Shown piece by piece: positions 50,701-58,587 of a stretch of DNA of 64,000 bases. Below the pieces are notes generated by a model. The model searched no databases. It saw only the letters and a list, made by a program, of their open reading frames with translations, and was not told the DNA's origin. Where the stretch lies: the NCBI RefSeq assembly GCF_030297155.1, contig NZ_AP028067.1, forward strand, positions 3,348,001 to 3,412,000, written 5' to 3'. The number at the start of each line of letters is the position of its first letter. The first letter of the stretch is position 1. Source of the stretch: Vibrio sp. FE10. Its GTDB lineage: Bacteria; Pseudomonadota; Gammaproteobacteria; Enterobacterales; Vibrionaceae. The position numbers were made by a program, and so were the translations under genes.

Positions 50701-50721
50701 ATATTAACCAACCGTTAATAT
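50701..50721. promoter_or_regulatory. Perfect palindrome upstream of msrA
   Basis: ATATTAAC and GTTAATAT are separated by CAACC, a 21-base dyad. It lies 56 bases before the msrA start and may be a regulator site. No regulator can be named. Confidence 0.35.
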
Positions 50722-50776
50722 GAACCTAGAGTTAAATTAAACCAACGCGGTAAACGTATGCGAAAAGGAATATAAC

Positions 50777-51406
50777 ATGCTAAACAAACAACAACTGGTT
50801 TCCGCAACAACCGCTTTACCGGGAAATGCGAACCCAATCCAAATCACTGAGCGCCATTTCGTTAATCAAACGGATCTACTTGATCCGCCTACGGGTTCTC
50901 AACAAGAAGTTCTGCTCGGTATGGGGTGTTTCTGGGGAGCTGAACGTCTGTTCTGGCAATTAAAGGGCGTTGTCTCTACCTCAGTTGGTTACGCAGGTGG
51001 ATACACAGTAAACCCAACCTATGAACAAGTATGCTCAGGACAAACAGGCCATACTGAAGTGGTTCGTGTTGTTTTTGATAGCGAGCAAACCTCATTAGCA
51101 ACGTTGCTTGAAACCTTCTGGGAAAGTCACGATCCCACTCAAGGTATGCGCCAAGGTAATGATTTAGGCACTCAATATCGCTCCGCTATCTACACCTTCA
51201 GTGAGCAACAACAATTGGTTGCTGAACAATCTAAGCAGGAATACCAACGAGCGGTCACTGAATCATTAGGCAACGAGATCACGACGGAAGTTCTGCCAGC
51301 AGGAAAGTATTTTTTTGCGGAGACGTACCACCAGCAGTATCTAGCAAAAAATCCTAATGGCTACTGTGGGTTGGGCGGAACCGGTGTGTGCTTCCCTCCA
51401 CAATAA
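50777..51406 (+). CDS. msrA: Peptide methionine sulfoxide reductase MsrA
   Basis: A 209-residue enzyme that repairs the S-form of methionine sulfoxide. The catalytic Cys51 is in [13 protein letters not shown]. The resolving cysteines are 197 and 205 in [13 protein letters not shown], and QYRSAIY and [15 protein letters not shown] are also conserved. The ~45-residue N-terminal extension is typical of enterobacterial MsrA. It stands alone and ends at a shared terminator. Confidence 0.96.
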   Translation: MLNKQQLVSATTALPGNANPIQITERHFVNQTDLLDPPTGSQQEVLLGMGCFWGAERLFWQLKGVVSTSVGYAGGYTVNPTYEQVCSGQTGHTEVVRVVFDSEQTSLATLLETFWESHDPTQGMRQGNDLGTQYRSAIYTFSEQQQLVAEQSKQEYQRAVTESLGNEITTEVLPAGKYFFAETYHQQYLAKNPNGYCGLGGTGVCFPPQ

Positions 51407-51436
51407 ACGGTGCTAGGCCGTAAACGAAATCCATTA

Positions 51437-51466
51437 AAAAAGGGCTTTTATTAAGAAGCCCTTTTT
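51437..51466. terminator. Bidirectional terminator between msrA and ytfK
   Basis: An 11-bp stem AAAAAGGGCTT/AAGCCCTTTTT with an 8-base loop. T-runs on both strands. Confidence 0.85.
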
Positions 51467-51508
51467 CATTGTTCTCTATTTCGCATGAGACAAATCGATA
51501 AGTGTCAG

Positions 51509-51709
51509 TTACACCGGCAGCGCAGCAATCGTGCCGTTAACTTCTTTAAAAATGGTGAGCTTTTGTTTGTCTGAAACTTCAGGAAGAAGCACTTTGCCTT
51601 GGTCGAAGCGAAACTCTCCGATACCTTCAATAGCAAACTGGCCTTTGAACAGGACTTTAACGAAACGCGCCACTTGGTGTGGACGGTAAGTAGAAAATTT
51701 TCTTAACAT
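51509..51709 (-). CDS. ytfK: YtfK-like small protein (DUF1107)
   Basis: A 66-residue basic protein that aligns with E. coli YtfK along its length: TYRPHQVARFVKVLFKGQFA, the FDQGKVLLP segment and EVNGTIAALP at the end. E. coli YtfK promotes (p)ppGpp accumulation by binding SpoT during phosphate or fatty-acid limitation. The msrA-ytfK neighbourhood is also kept. It is transcribed alone, convergent with msrA. Confidence 0.85.
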   Translation of the reverse strand: MLRKFSTYRPHQVARFVKVLFKGQFAIEGIGEFRFDQGKVLLPEVSDKQKLTIFKEVNGTIAALPV

Positions 51710-51961
51710 AATACAACCTCAATTCCATTTGAGTACTACAGTTACCTGCCTGAACATCGCCTTGTTCAAAGCACATATAATCGCTAAATCCTTTAGCAAA
51801 CAGCAAGATAATCTATTTTTCATCTCGATATTGATGCATTATACCTTTTGATAACAAGCCTGCAACTTATTTCTACATCGTACGATAAAAAAGTTAAAGA
51901 GGCATTTTTCAAATTTCATATTATACTTCCAGTGCAAACCAATAAGCGGAACAAAAATATA

Positions 51962-52513
51962 ATGAAAAACAAAACTCTACTGGCTTTTTTAGCCGCAGCC
52001 TCTCCACTCTTCGCCAATGCTCACAACCTATCTGTAGGTGAAACTCTGCCTGCTGTCGATGTTAGCAACTATGGTGAAATCGTACTAAACGACGGAAATA
52101 CCGGATATCAAGCTTGGGCAACCAACAATCTCCTAGGTAAAGTTCGTGTCGTTCAAGCTATCGCTGGCCGTAGCAGCTCTAAAGAGCTCAACGCACCACT
52201 GATGGCAGCCATTACAGCATCTAAATTCTCAGAAGACAGCTACCAAACCACTACCATCATCAACCAAGATGATGCTATCTGGGGTACAGGTTCTTTTGTG
52301 AAATCGTCTGCCGAAAGCAGTAAAGAAGAATTTCCATGGTCTTCGATGGTGTTAGATGAAGACGGAGCCGTCGCGTCATCATGGGCTTTAGCAGAAGAAA
52401 GCTCAGCGATTATCGTTCAAGACAAACAAGGTAAAATATTGTTTGTCAAAGAAGGTGCTCTCAACGAATCAGAAGTCACGCAAGTTATTGAATTGATTAA
52501 AGCGAGCCTTTAA
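51962..52513 (+). CDS. ytfJ: YtfJ-family periplasmic protein
   Basis: A 183-residue exported protein of the YtfJ family, which has a thioredoxin-like fold without the CxxC motif. A signal peptide of about 20 residues ends at ASPLFANA. GETLPAVDVSNYGEI and LLGKVRVVQAIAGRSSSKEL are family segments, and IIVQDKQGKILFVKEGAL is near the end. The start is placed at the ATG at 51962 because it begins the signal peptide. Its role is unknown. It precedes the zinc locus but ends before the Zur box, so it is a separate unit. Confidence 0.85.
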   Translation: MKNKTLLAFLAAASPLFANAHNLSVGETLPAVDVSNYGEIVLNDGNTGYQAWATNNLLGKVRVVQAIAGRSSSKELNAPLMAAITASKFSEDSYQTTTIINQDDAIWGTGSFVKSSAESSKEEFPWSSMVLDEDGAVASSWALAEESSAIIVQDKQGKILFVKEGALNESEVTQVIELIKASL

Positions 52514-52548
52514 TCAGATAATCGCGTCTTTTTCGAGACCTGACCAAA

Positions 52549-52575
52549 GGATATTGTTATATTATAACAGTATCC
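52549..52575 (+). promoter_or_regulatory. Zur box of the zinc locus
   Basis: A 27-base near-perfect dyad centred on TTGTTATATTATAACAG, with arms GGATATTGTTATA and TATAACAGTATCC (one mismatch). It matches the known Zur operator core TGTTATANTATAACA. It lies 29 bases before the first gene, so zinc should repress the whole locus. Confidence 0.85.
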
Positions 52576-52603
52576 TTTTTTAATTCTGTGGTTAATCATA
52601 CTC

Positions 52604-52894
52604 ATGTGGCAAAACACACCTAACAATGTGAAACGCAAAACAGGCTTCTTGCTTGGGCTGATGCTCATGTTAAGCGTGTTAGCGGCAACACATATGGTGG
52701 ATATTGACCCCGATCACCACACTTCGCATCACTGTGAGCTGTTTTCGATAAATCAGTTCATTACTGCGCACTCACTGCCACAGGTTCCAGAGTTCCATTC
52801 CGAATTTATTGCCACGATTACAGAGTCAGTAATTTCGTTACAGCGCCTGTATTTCGCTTATTTAGCACGTTCACCTCCTGTAAATATCGCTTAA
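52604..52894 (+). CDS. Small DUF2607-like protein of the zinc locus
   Basis: A 96-residue protein with an N-terminal hydrophobic segment (about residues 12-30, signal anchor or signal peptide), followed by a His-rich patch DIDPDHHTSHHCEL with one Cys. The remainder is amphipathic and ends in LARSPPVNIA. It resembles the short DUF2607 proteins found at the head of Vibrio zinc loci. Metal binding is likely from the His/Cys cluster (inference). It is the first gene behind the Zur box and is likely cotranscribed with the next four. Confidence 0.65.
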   Translation: MWQNTPNNVKRKTGFLLGLMLMLSVLAATHMVDIDPDHHTSHHCELFSINQFITAHSLPQVPEFHSEFIATITESVISLQRLYFAYLARSPPVNIA

Positions 52895-52935
52895 TTACCA
52901 CTACTTTTTAATTAACCTTTATTCAGGAAAAAAAC

Positions 52936-53712
52936 ATGAAACCTACTATTTTAGCCGTTGTTATCGGCATGACTGTCTCAACGAATGTTCTAGCTAACGA
53001 AGAATTCCGCTCTCACGAAGCACACGTGCACGGTAAAGTTGAAGTGAACATCGCTCAAGATGGGCAAGAGCTGCTTGTTGAAGTAACAGCTCCCGGCGCT
53101 GATGTGGTTGGCTTTGAACATGCTCCAGAAACTGCCGAGCAAAAGAAAGTGTTTGAACAAGCTATCGCGCAACTGAACAAGCCAGAAGAACTATTTGGTT
53201 TCAACAATGCAAGCTGTACTCTGAAGTTCAAGTCAGTGACGAACACCCTAGAAGACAATCATGATGACCATGAAGGCCATGACCACGCTGAAGGCGAACA
53301 TGACGACCACGAAGGTCATGACCACGCTGAGCACGATCATGACGACCACAAAGACCATGACCATGCTGAACATGATCATGACGATCACAAAGACCATGAC
53401 CACGCCGAACACGATCATGACGACCACAAAGGCCATGACCACGCGGAACACGATCATGACGACCACGAAGGCCATGACCATGCTGAACACGGTCATGATG
53501 ACCACGAAGGCCATGACCATTCAGAAGGTGGCCACGGTGAATTCACGGTTGAGTATCACTACCAATGTTCAGACATTGCGAAACTCGATACGGTGAGCAC
53601 TCAATGGTTCTCTAAGTTCAGCAACACAAAATCAATGACGGTGAACCTGCTAACTGACAGCGCTCAAATTCAAGAAGTGCTTAACGCAGATCGTATTAGT
53701 TTTCGATTCTAA
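52936..53712 (+). CDS. zrgA: ZrgA-like His-rich periplasmic zinc-binding protein (DUF2796)
   Basis: A 258-residue exported protein. A signal peptide of about 20 residues ends at TNVLA. The DUF2796 domain surrounds a His-rich block: HEAHVHGKVEVNIA at the start and FTVEYHYQCSDI after it. The block (residues 109-199) is seven copies of a 13-residue unit HDDHxxHDHAExx, giving more than 40 His. It should bind zinc in the periplasm. In V. cholerae the ZrgABCDE system is a second zinc uptake route beside ZnuABC, and this gene fits ZrgA. Repeat number is likely to vary among strains. Confidence 0.85.
   Translation: MKPTILAVVIGMTVSTNVLANEEFRSHEAHVHGKVEVNIAQDGQELLVEVTAPGADVVGFEHAPETAEQKKVFEQAIAQLNKPEELFGFNNASCTLKFKSVTNTLEDNHDDHEGHDHAEGEHDDHEGHDHAEHDHDDHKDHDHAEHDHDDHKDHDHAEHDHDDHKGHDHAEHDHDDHEGHDHAEHGHDDHEGHDHSEGGHGEFTVEYHYQCSDIAKLDTVSTQWFSKFSNTKSMTVNLLTDSAQIQEVLNADRISFRF
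53260..53532 (+). repeat. Seven tandem 39-bp repeats coding for a His-rich block
   Basis: The 39-bp unit encodes HDDHxxHDHAExx. Units differ at a few third positions and at the Glu-Gly/Lys-Asp/Lys-Gly pair. Slippage between units would change length in frame. Confidence 0.85.
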
Positions 53713-53743
53713 TCAGTATTAGATTGAATTAAACGTAGATAAG

Positions 53744-53773
53744 CAGCCAAGTAAGTATTCACTTACTTGGCTG
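53744..53773 (+). other. Strong hairpin inside the zinc locus
   Basis: A perfect 13-bp stem CAGCCAAGTAAGT/ACTTACTTGGCTG with an ATTC loop lies between the His-rich gene and the ATPase gene. No T-run follows. It may protect the upstream mRNA or lower downstream expression, and it may be a partial terminator. Confidence 0.5.
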
Positions 53774-53851
53774 TACAAATCGGTGTGCTCTGGGAATTTA
53801 TTATTCGAATAACTGTCCAGTAGATACACCGCTTTAATTATTGGAGCTAAT

Positions 53852-54568
53852 ATGTCTTCTGACAGTTCATCACTTGTCGTCAAACTCGAAAATATCAGCT
53901 TTCGTTGGAAGCCTGAGCTATCCCCAACTCTAGAGATCCCTTCACTGCACATCCAAACCCAAGAGCACCTTTTCATTAAAGGTCCCAGTGGTTGCGGGAA
54001 ATCGACATTATTAGGGCTGCTGACCGGAATTAACCAAGCAGATCAAGGTGAAGTCTCTATCTTAGGCCAAGACCTCACTCAGCTGACACCTCGTCAAAGA
54101 GACAAATTCAGAGCCGATCATATTGGTTATATATTCCAACAATTTAACCTGCTTCCTTACCTGTCTGTGATCGACAACGTGACGCTTCCTTGTCAGTTCT
54201 CAACAATTCGCAAGCAGCAAGTCACTGAAAGTAAGAGCAGCCTGCAAGCCACCGCCCAAGATTTATTGTTACGCCTAAAACTGCCTCAAGCTCTAATGGA
54301 TAAGCCCGTTACGGAGTTGAGTATTGGCCAACAACAACGTGTTGCGGCAGCTCGTGCCTTAATCGGCCAACCAAAGATCATCATTGCTGATGAACCGACA
54401 TCCGCTTTGGATCACGACAACCGAGAAGCTTTTATCGAACTGTTGCTAGAGCAAGCCAACCAAGCGGGTTCTACTCTGATCTTTGTTAGTCATGATCCCA
54501 CACTAGAAAAGCTGTTCACTCGAACCATAGATTTAAAAACCGTTAACCAAGCTAAGGTTGTCGTATGA
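53852..54568 (+). CDS. ABC transporter ATPase of the zinc locus (LolD/MacB type)
   Basis: A 238-residue ATPase of the LolD/MacB class. Walker A is KGPSGCGKSTLLGLL at about residue 46, the signature is TELSIGQQQRVAAARAL at about 155 (Ser-Ile instead of Ser-Gly), and Walker B is IIADEPTSALD. TTATTGGAGC precedes the ATG. It overlaps the FtsX-type permease gene by four bases, so they form one transporter. Its class is usually linked to mechanotransmission rather than import, which is unusual for a zinc system. Confidence 0.88.
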   Translation: MSSDSSSLVVKLENISFRWKPELSPTLEIPSLHIQTQEHLFIKGPSGCGKSTLLGLLTGINQADQGEVSILGQDLTQLTPRQRDKFRADHIGYIFQQFNLLPYLSVIDNVTLPCQFSTIRKQQVTESKSSLQATAQDLLLRLKLPQALMDKPVTELSIGQQQRVAAARALIGQPKIIIADEPTSALDHDNREAFIELLLEQANQAGSTLIFVSHDPTLEKLFTRTIDLKTVNQAKVVV

Positions 54569-55824
54569 AAGTAATTACTCACTTAGCCTTAAAAAGCGTA
54601 CTCAACCGTAAAGCCACCGCTATTCTGACCATTCTCACAGTAGCAGTGTCCGTCATTCTCTTGCTCGGTGTTGAACGCGTTAGAACCGAAGCTAAGAGCA
54701 GCTTTGCTAATACGATTTCAGGTACTGACCTTATCGTCGGTGGCCGCTCTGGTCAGGTAAACCTGCTGCTTTATTCCGTATTTCGAATCGGTAATGCGAC
54801 CAACAACATCGACTGGAAAAGCTATCAAGAATTTAGCCAGCACAACGCTGTAAAGTGGGCGATCCCAATCTCATTGGGTGATTCACATAAAGGCTTCCGC
54901 GTAATGGGCACAAACCATAGCTACTTTGAAAACTATCGCTATGGAAGTAAGCAACCACTTACTTTCCAAGAAGGAAAAGAATTCAATCAACTATTTGATG
55001 TAGTGATTGGTGCCGATGTCGCGAAGAAGTTAGATTACAAGATTGGTGATCACATCATTCTGGCGCACGGTATCAGTGATGTTGCCTTCAGTCGCCACGA
55101 CAATCTGCCCTTCACAATTGTAGGTATACTCGCGCCAACCGGAACACCGGTAGATAAAACCGTGCATGTTTCGTTAGAGGCCATTGAAGCGATTCACGTT
55201 GGCTGGGAATCGGGTGCCAACTTAGGTCACACGCCGGATGCTGAAACGCTCAAGACCTACGATTTCCAACCTAAACAGATTACTGCGATGATGGTGGGGC
55301 TTAACTCGAAAATCCAAACCTTCGCACTGCAACGAGAAATCAATAACTACCGCCAAGAGCCGTTGAGCGCCATTATGCCGGGCATTGCTCTGCATGAATT
55401 GTGGGGAATGATGGCCGTCGCAGAACAAGCGCTATTAATTGTGTCAGGGTTTGTTGTAATCGCGGGACTTTTAGGGATGCTGAGTAGTCTACTCACTAGC
55501 TTGCAAGAAAGACGTCGAGAGATGGCCATTTTGCGTGCGATGGGCGCAAGGCCTCGCCATGTATTTGGTTTGCTAATTAGTGAAGCCAGTGCACTGACCT
55601 TCCTAGGTATCACACTGGGTGTTGCCGTGTTGTTTGCCCTGATCGCAGTAGTTGCTCCTATTGTGCAACAAAGTTATGGTATCAACATATCGATATCCGC
55701 AATCACACCTCATGAGTGGAAACTGCTTATGTTGGTGCAAGTTGCCGGAATCATTATCGGCTTTATTCCCGCTTTCAGGGCTTACCGTCAGTCATTGTCT
55801 GATGGCATGACTATTCGAATCTAA
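54565..55824 (+). CDS. FtsX/MacB-type ABC permease of the zinc locus
   Basis: A 419-residue permease with one N-terminal span (about 15-37), a periplasmic core domain of about 230 residues and three C-terminal spans (about 285-310, 340-365 and 385-405). ERRREMAILRAMGARPRHVFGLLISE is the FtsX coupling segment. These permeases form type VII ABC transporters, which do not move substrate through the membrane but transmit force to periplasmic partners. How that would serve zinc uptake is not known. It fits one of the ZrgB-E subunits; the letter cannot be assigned here. Confidence 0.88.
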   Translation: MKVITHLALKSVLNRKATAILTILTVAVSVILLLGVERVRTEAKSSFANTISGTDLIVGGRSGQVNLLLYSVFRIGNATNNIDWKSYQEFSQHNAVKWAIPISLGDSHKGFRVMGTNHSYFENYRYGSKQPLTFQEGKEFNQLFDVVIGADVAKKLDYKIGDHIILAHGISDVAFSRHDNLPFTIVGILAPTGTPVDKTVHVSLEAIEAIHVGWESGANLGHTPDAETLKTYDFQPKQITAMMVGLNSKIQTFALQREINNYRQEPLSAIMPGIALHELWGMMAVAEQALLIVSGFVVIAGLLGMLSSLLTSLQERRREMAILRAMGARPRHVFGLLISEASALTFLGITLGVAVLFALIAVVAPIVQQSYGINISISAITPHEWKLLMLVQVAGIIIGFIPAFRAYRQSLSDGMTIRI

Positions 55825-55838
55825 AATAGGAACCTACG

Positions 55839-56354
55839 ATGCAACGCAAATTCCTACTGATACTTGGGTTACTTATGTTCCCATTTATCAGCACAGCTCA
55901 CGCTGACACCACTCAGACTGACGAATCGGTATTAACACTCGATTGGATTGACTTAATTCCGGAGTCTGAGCGAGCACAACTAGACTCATTTGGCATGCCG
56001 ATGGTTAACCACGACAGTATGGACAAACCTCAACAATCGACACTTGGCGCTGTTCGTCCGGAGTTGAATGGCAGCACAGTTAAGATCCCAGGCTTTGTGA
56101 TTCCATTAGAAGGCGATGAGAACATGATCACTGAGTTTCTGTTGGTGCCGTACTTTGGCGCATGTATCCACGTGCCACCACCGCCACCGAACCAAATCAT
56201 CTATGTGAAGTTCCCTAAAGGTGCACCGATCCAGCAGTTATGGGATGTGATCTATTTAGTCGGTACGCTGAAAACGGAATCAATAAGCCACGAATTAGCT
56301 CAGACAGGTTACCTGATTGAAGGTACTGCAATAGAAGAATATGACGACATGTAG
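55839..56354 (+). CDS. DUF3299 periplasmic protein of the zinc locus
   Basis: A 171-residue exported protein with a signal peptide of about 22 residues ending at STAHA. The DUF3299 motif is visible: TVKIPGFVIPLEGDENMITEFLLVPYFGACIHVPPPPPNQIIYV at about 78-120, with one Cys, one His and a Pro run that could bind metal. The function is not established. It is the fifth gene of the locus, 14 bases after the permease gene. It is often found with MacB-like ABC genes, so it is likely a periplasmic partner of that transporter. Confidence 0.85.
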   Translation: MQRKFLLILGLLMFPFISTAHADTTQTDESVLTLDWIDLIPESERAQLDSFGMPMVNHDSMDKPQQSTLGAVRPELNGSTVKIPGFVIPLEGDENMITEFLLVPYFGACIHVPPPPPNQIIYVKFPKGAPIQQLWDVIYLVGTLKTESISHELAQTGYLIEGTAIEEYDDM

Positions 56355-56444
56355 TCATTAGAAGGGTGGCTCAAGGATGAGCTGCCGTCACTGAACAAAA
56401 GATATTATTCAATAACAGTTTTATAACGATATTGTTTGACTAGA

Positions 56445-56549
56445 TTACGCGATGTAATTAGACAAATAAGCTAGCACAGCTACATAAGTAGCGAGTAATA
56501 ACCCTATACTAAGCTGTTTCTTCAGCTTGTTATCATTGACTTGATTCAT
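56445..56549 (-). CDS. 34-residue small membrane protein
   Basis: An ATG-initiated ORF with a near-ideal ribosome site (AAGGAGGAG, 5 bases before the ATG). It encodes a charged N-terminus (NQVNDNKLKKQ) followed by one hydrophobic span SIGLLLATYVAVLAYLSNYI and a stop. The positive residues before the span favour N-inside topology. Upstream on the minus strand are a TATAAT-like -10 box and a half-Fur-box-like TAATGATAAT. It lies convergent to the zinc operon, and its role is unknown. I do not recognise it as a named family. Confidence 0.7.
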   Translation of the reverse strand: MNQVNDNKLKKQLSIGLLLATYVAVLAYLSNYIA

Positions 56550-56586
56550 AACTCCTCCTTGAGAATTACAACAAATTTAACATTTT

Positions 56587-56605
56587 ATTATCATTATAAA
56601 AAGTA
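56587..56605 (-). promoter_or_regulatory. Candidate promoter of the small membrane-protein gene
   Basis: The minus strand reads TTTATAATGATAATAAAATG across about 56600-56581. It holds a TATAAT -10 box overlapped by ATAATGATAAT, the left half of a Fur/Zur-like box. The right half is poor, so metal control is only a possibility. Confidence 0.35.
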
Positions 56606-56681
56606 AAATTTTGTTGAAGTCTTCAACTCTGCACGCAAAATCTAGCCACCAATACGATAAAGAGTTACATTTTAGACAGTT

Positions 56682-56843
56682 ATACCAATCACAGTAAGTA
56701 AGTGTTCAGAAGTAGCGTAGGAAAAAAGCGTGAGAACAAGGCGGCTCTTTTCGATAAGTAGTTATTCTACAATCAAAAATGCTAACGCAATTATCGAGCG
56801 TTTTAACAAGCTAGGGCGAGCAATTAATTACTACGATTGGTAT
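56682..56843. mobile_element. 162-bp MITE-like element with terminal inverted repeats
   Basis: The ends ATACCAATC and GATTGGTAT are perfect inverted repeats, and the wider 23-base arms match at 19 positions (ATACCAATCACAGTAAGTAA against ATACCAATCGTAGTAATTAA). The inside has no ORF. Many Vibrio genomes carry dispersed repeats of this look, but copy number cannot be tested in this window, where it appears once. It lies directly before the TIGR03899 gene and may influence its transcription. No transposase is nearby. A target-site duplication was not clear. Confidence 0.55.
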
Positions 56844-56868
56844 TGAGTCGTCTCCTAACGGTACTCTT

Positions 56869-57777
56869 ATGTCAGAAACCAAACAGCCAGTGATCATTGA
56901 GCATGCTAGCGATACACAGCACAAGCATGAGAAAAAGCCTCATATTGCCGACAGCACAAGCAGAATGCTGCACATCGCACAAAGCTTCGGCTTAGATTCC
57001 TTAATCAGTCATAGTGCAAAACCAAGCGATAAAGCAGAGAATACGCTTATCGAGCGGGCGCTATTACGAGAGAAGAAACGTAAAGAACTGCGTCAAAAGA
57101 ATCTAGAACAGATTCTGAAATTGGCGCACTCTTCATGTAAGGATGAAGCGGCTGGAGATCCTGATCAGGACTGGTTATATCGCTTTTTCGATATGGCACA
57201 AGAGATCCACAATACATCGATGCAGAGACTATGGGCTCAGGTATTAAAAAGAGAAGTCACCAACCCAGGTTCAACGTCGATGAAGGCGCTGCAGATCTTG
57301 CAAGACATGACACCAAAAGAAGCACTCACCCTACAAAGAGCAGCGTCACTTGGCTGTAGTTTTGGTAGTGATAGCAGCAGAAAGCTATTACTTGGTTTTA
57401 AATCTCATGCTGGAATATTCAGCTTCGGCAAAAGAGACACCACCAACACCATCAACCTTGGTGGGCACAACCTGCCCTACTCTAGCCTGCTCCATTTGAT
57501 TGAGCTCGGTATCATTCTAGGCACTGAATTAGAGTCTGGTGAGATTGATTTCGACCCAGCGTTACACCTGACTTATCAAGGTAAGAGCATGTCACTGGCG
57601 CCTATATCAAAAGGGGTCAAGCTGGTTTACTACCGATTCAGTCCAACAGGCAATGAGCTGTGTACCTTACTTGGCAACAAACCCAACATGCAGTATTACG
57701 ACCAACTGATTGCTCTATTGAGTCAGAAATTTACGGTACAAACAGAAGTGAAAAGCAGTGTGAACTACACCGTCTAG
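56869..57777 (+). CDS. TIGR03899-family protein of unknown function
   Basis: A 302-residue soluble, helical protein. The family hallmark is DPDQDWLYRFFDMAQEIHNTSMQRLWAQVLKREVTNPGS at about 100-138, a pattern also found in DUF2806-type proteins. The N-terminal ~60 residues are His/Lys-rich and look disordered. No signal peptide, span or catalytic motif was recognised. The stop codon lies inside a perfect 11-bp hairpin. The ATG at 56869 follows the MITE-like element by 25 bases, and no strong ribosome site is seen. Confidence 0.75.
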   Translation: MSETKQPVIIEHASDTQHKHEKKPHIADSTSRMLHIAQSFGLDSLISHSAKPSDKAENTLIERALLREKKRKELRQKNLEQILKLAHSSCKDEAAGDPDQDWLYRFFDMAQEIHNTSMQRLWAQVLKREVTNPGSTSMKALQILQDMTPKEALTLQRAASLGCSFGSDSSRKLLLGFKSHAGIFSFGKRDTTNTINLGGHNLPYSSLLHLIELGIILGTELESGEIDFDPALHLTYQGKSMSLAPISKGVKLVYYRFSPTGNELCTLLGNKPNMQYYDQLIALLSQKFTVQTEVKSSVNYTV

Positions 57778-57791
57778 TAATAGACGGTGTA
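57766..57791. terminator. Hairpin over the TIGR03899 stop codon
   Basis: A perfect 11-bp stem TACACCGTCTA/TAGACGGTGTA with a GTAA loop. The loop and stem include the stop codon. There is no T-run, so it may be an mRNA-stabilising end rather than a full terminator. Confidence 0.45.
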
Positions 57792-57942
57792 AGAAATAGA
57801 TGATGTACACAGTAAAGAATATTGAGAAGAGTAAAGAGAATCTAGAGGATAGGTTTCTTGTCTCGGTAAACCAAGGCTGCTCTATTTATCCATCATGAAT
57901 AAGCAGATAAACAGGCGAGTAGCCTTAGTCATACCAACGATC

Positions 57943-58563
57943 TCAATTGGCTAAAATATTACGCTTCTCTAAAGCATCAATACACAATTCGACCAGTTCA
58001 TCGAGTGTCTTCTCACCCGCAGGTAGATCTATCTCAGGGTTCTGAGGCGCTTCGTACACTGAGCTAATGCCAGTAAAATTCGGGATTTCTCCAGCGCGCG
58101 CTTTCTTATACAAACCTTTAGGATCGCGCTGTTCGCAAACCTCAAGTGGCGTATTAACAAACACCTCTAGAAACTCACCTTCAGGCAATAAATCACGCAC
58201 CAACTGTCTCTCCGCTTGATGTGGAGAAATAAACGCAGACAATACGATCAAACCCGCATCCGCCATCAATTTAGCAAGTTCACCAATACGACGAATATTC
58301 TCTCGACGGTCTTGCTCAGAGAAACCAAGATCGCTACATAATCCGTGACGAACATTATCGCCATCCAATAAGTAAGTATGGTAACCAAGCTGTGCCAAGC
58401 GGTTTTCTAATGCTCCAGCGACTGTTGACTTCCCAGAACCAGATAATCCCGTGAACCAGAGCACGGCTGGCTTTTGTGATTTCAGATTAGAGCGGAATGC
58501 TTTATCAATCGAGTGTTGATGCCACACAACATTCTCATCTTTTGGTTTGAGTACTGCGGTCAT
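57943..58563 (-). CDS. cysC: Adenylylsulfate (APS) kinase CysC
   Basis: A 206-residue kinase that phosphorylates APS to PAPS. Walker A is [17 protein letters not shown] at about residue 38, [17 protein letters not shown] at about 66 holds the catalytic Asp, and [16 protein letters not shown] is also conserved. It is the last gene of cysD-cysN-SLC13-cysC. CysD and CysN supply APS. PAPS reductase and sulfite reductase are not in the window. Confidence 0.96.
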   Translation of the reverse strand: MTAVLKPKDENVVWHQHSIDKAFRSNLKSQKPAVLWFTGLSGSGKSTVAGALENRLAQLGYHTYLLDGDNVRHGLCSDLGFSEQDRRENIRRIGELAKLMADAGLIVLSAFISPHQAERQLVRDLLPEGEFLEVFVNTPLEVCEQRDPKGLYKKARAGEIPNFTGISSVYEAPQNPEIDLPAGEKTLDELVELCIDALEKRNILAN

Positions 58564-58587
58564 AATTAGTCCTTTAAATAAACAGCA

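Larger units (their letters stand above)
56355..56868. other. Intergenic region after the zinc locus
   Basis: 514 bases. A weak hairpin GGTGGCTCA/TGAGCTGCC (56365-56386, two G-U pairs, no T-run) may close the zinc operon. Then come a 34-codon membrane-protein gene on the minus strand (56445-56549) with its promoter (about 56580-56630), and a 162-bp MITE-like element (56682-56843) that ends 25 bases before the next gene. Confidence 0.6.

Noticed and set aside
53260..53532. Tandem repeats that might suggest a CRISPR array.
   Set aside because: There are no unique spacers, and the repeats are contiguous and code for protein.
53248..53596. Overlapping long ORFs on both strands in the His-rich repeats, one of which looks like a repeated membrane protein.
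   Set aside because: They are shadows of the tandem repeat in zrgA. Repeats with a length divisible by three stay open in several frames.
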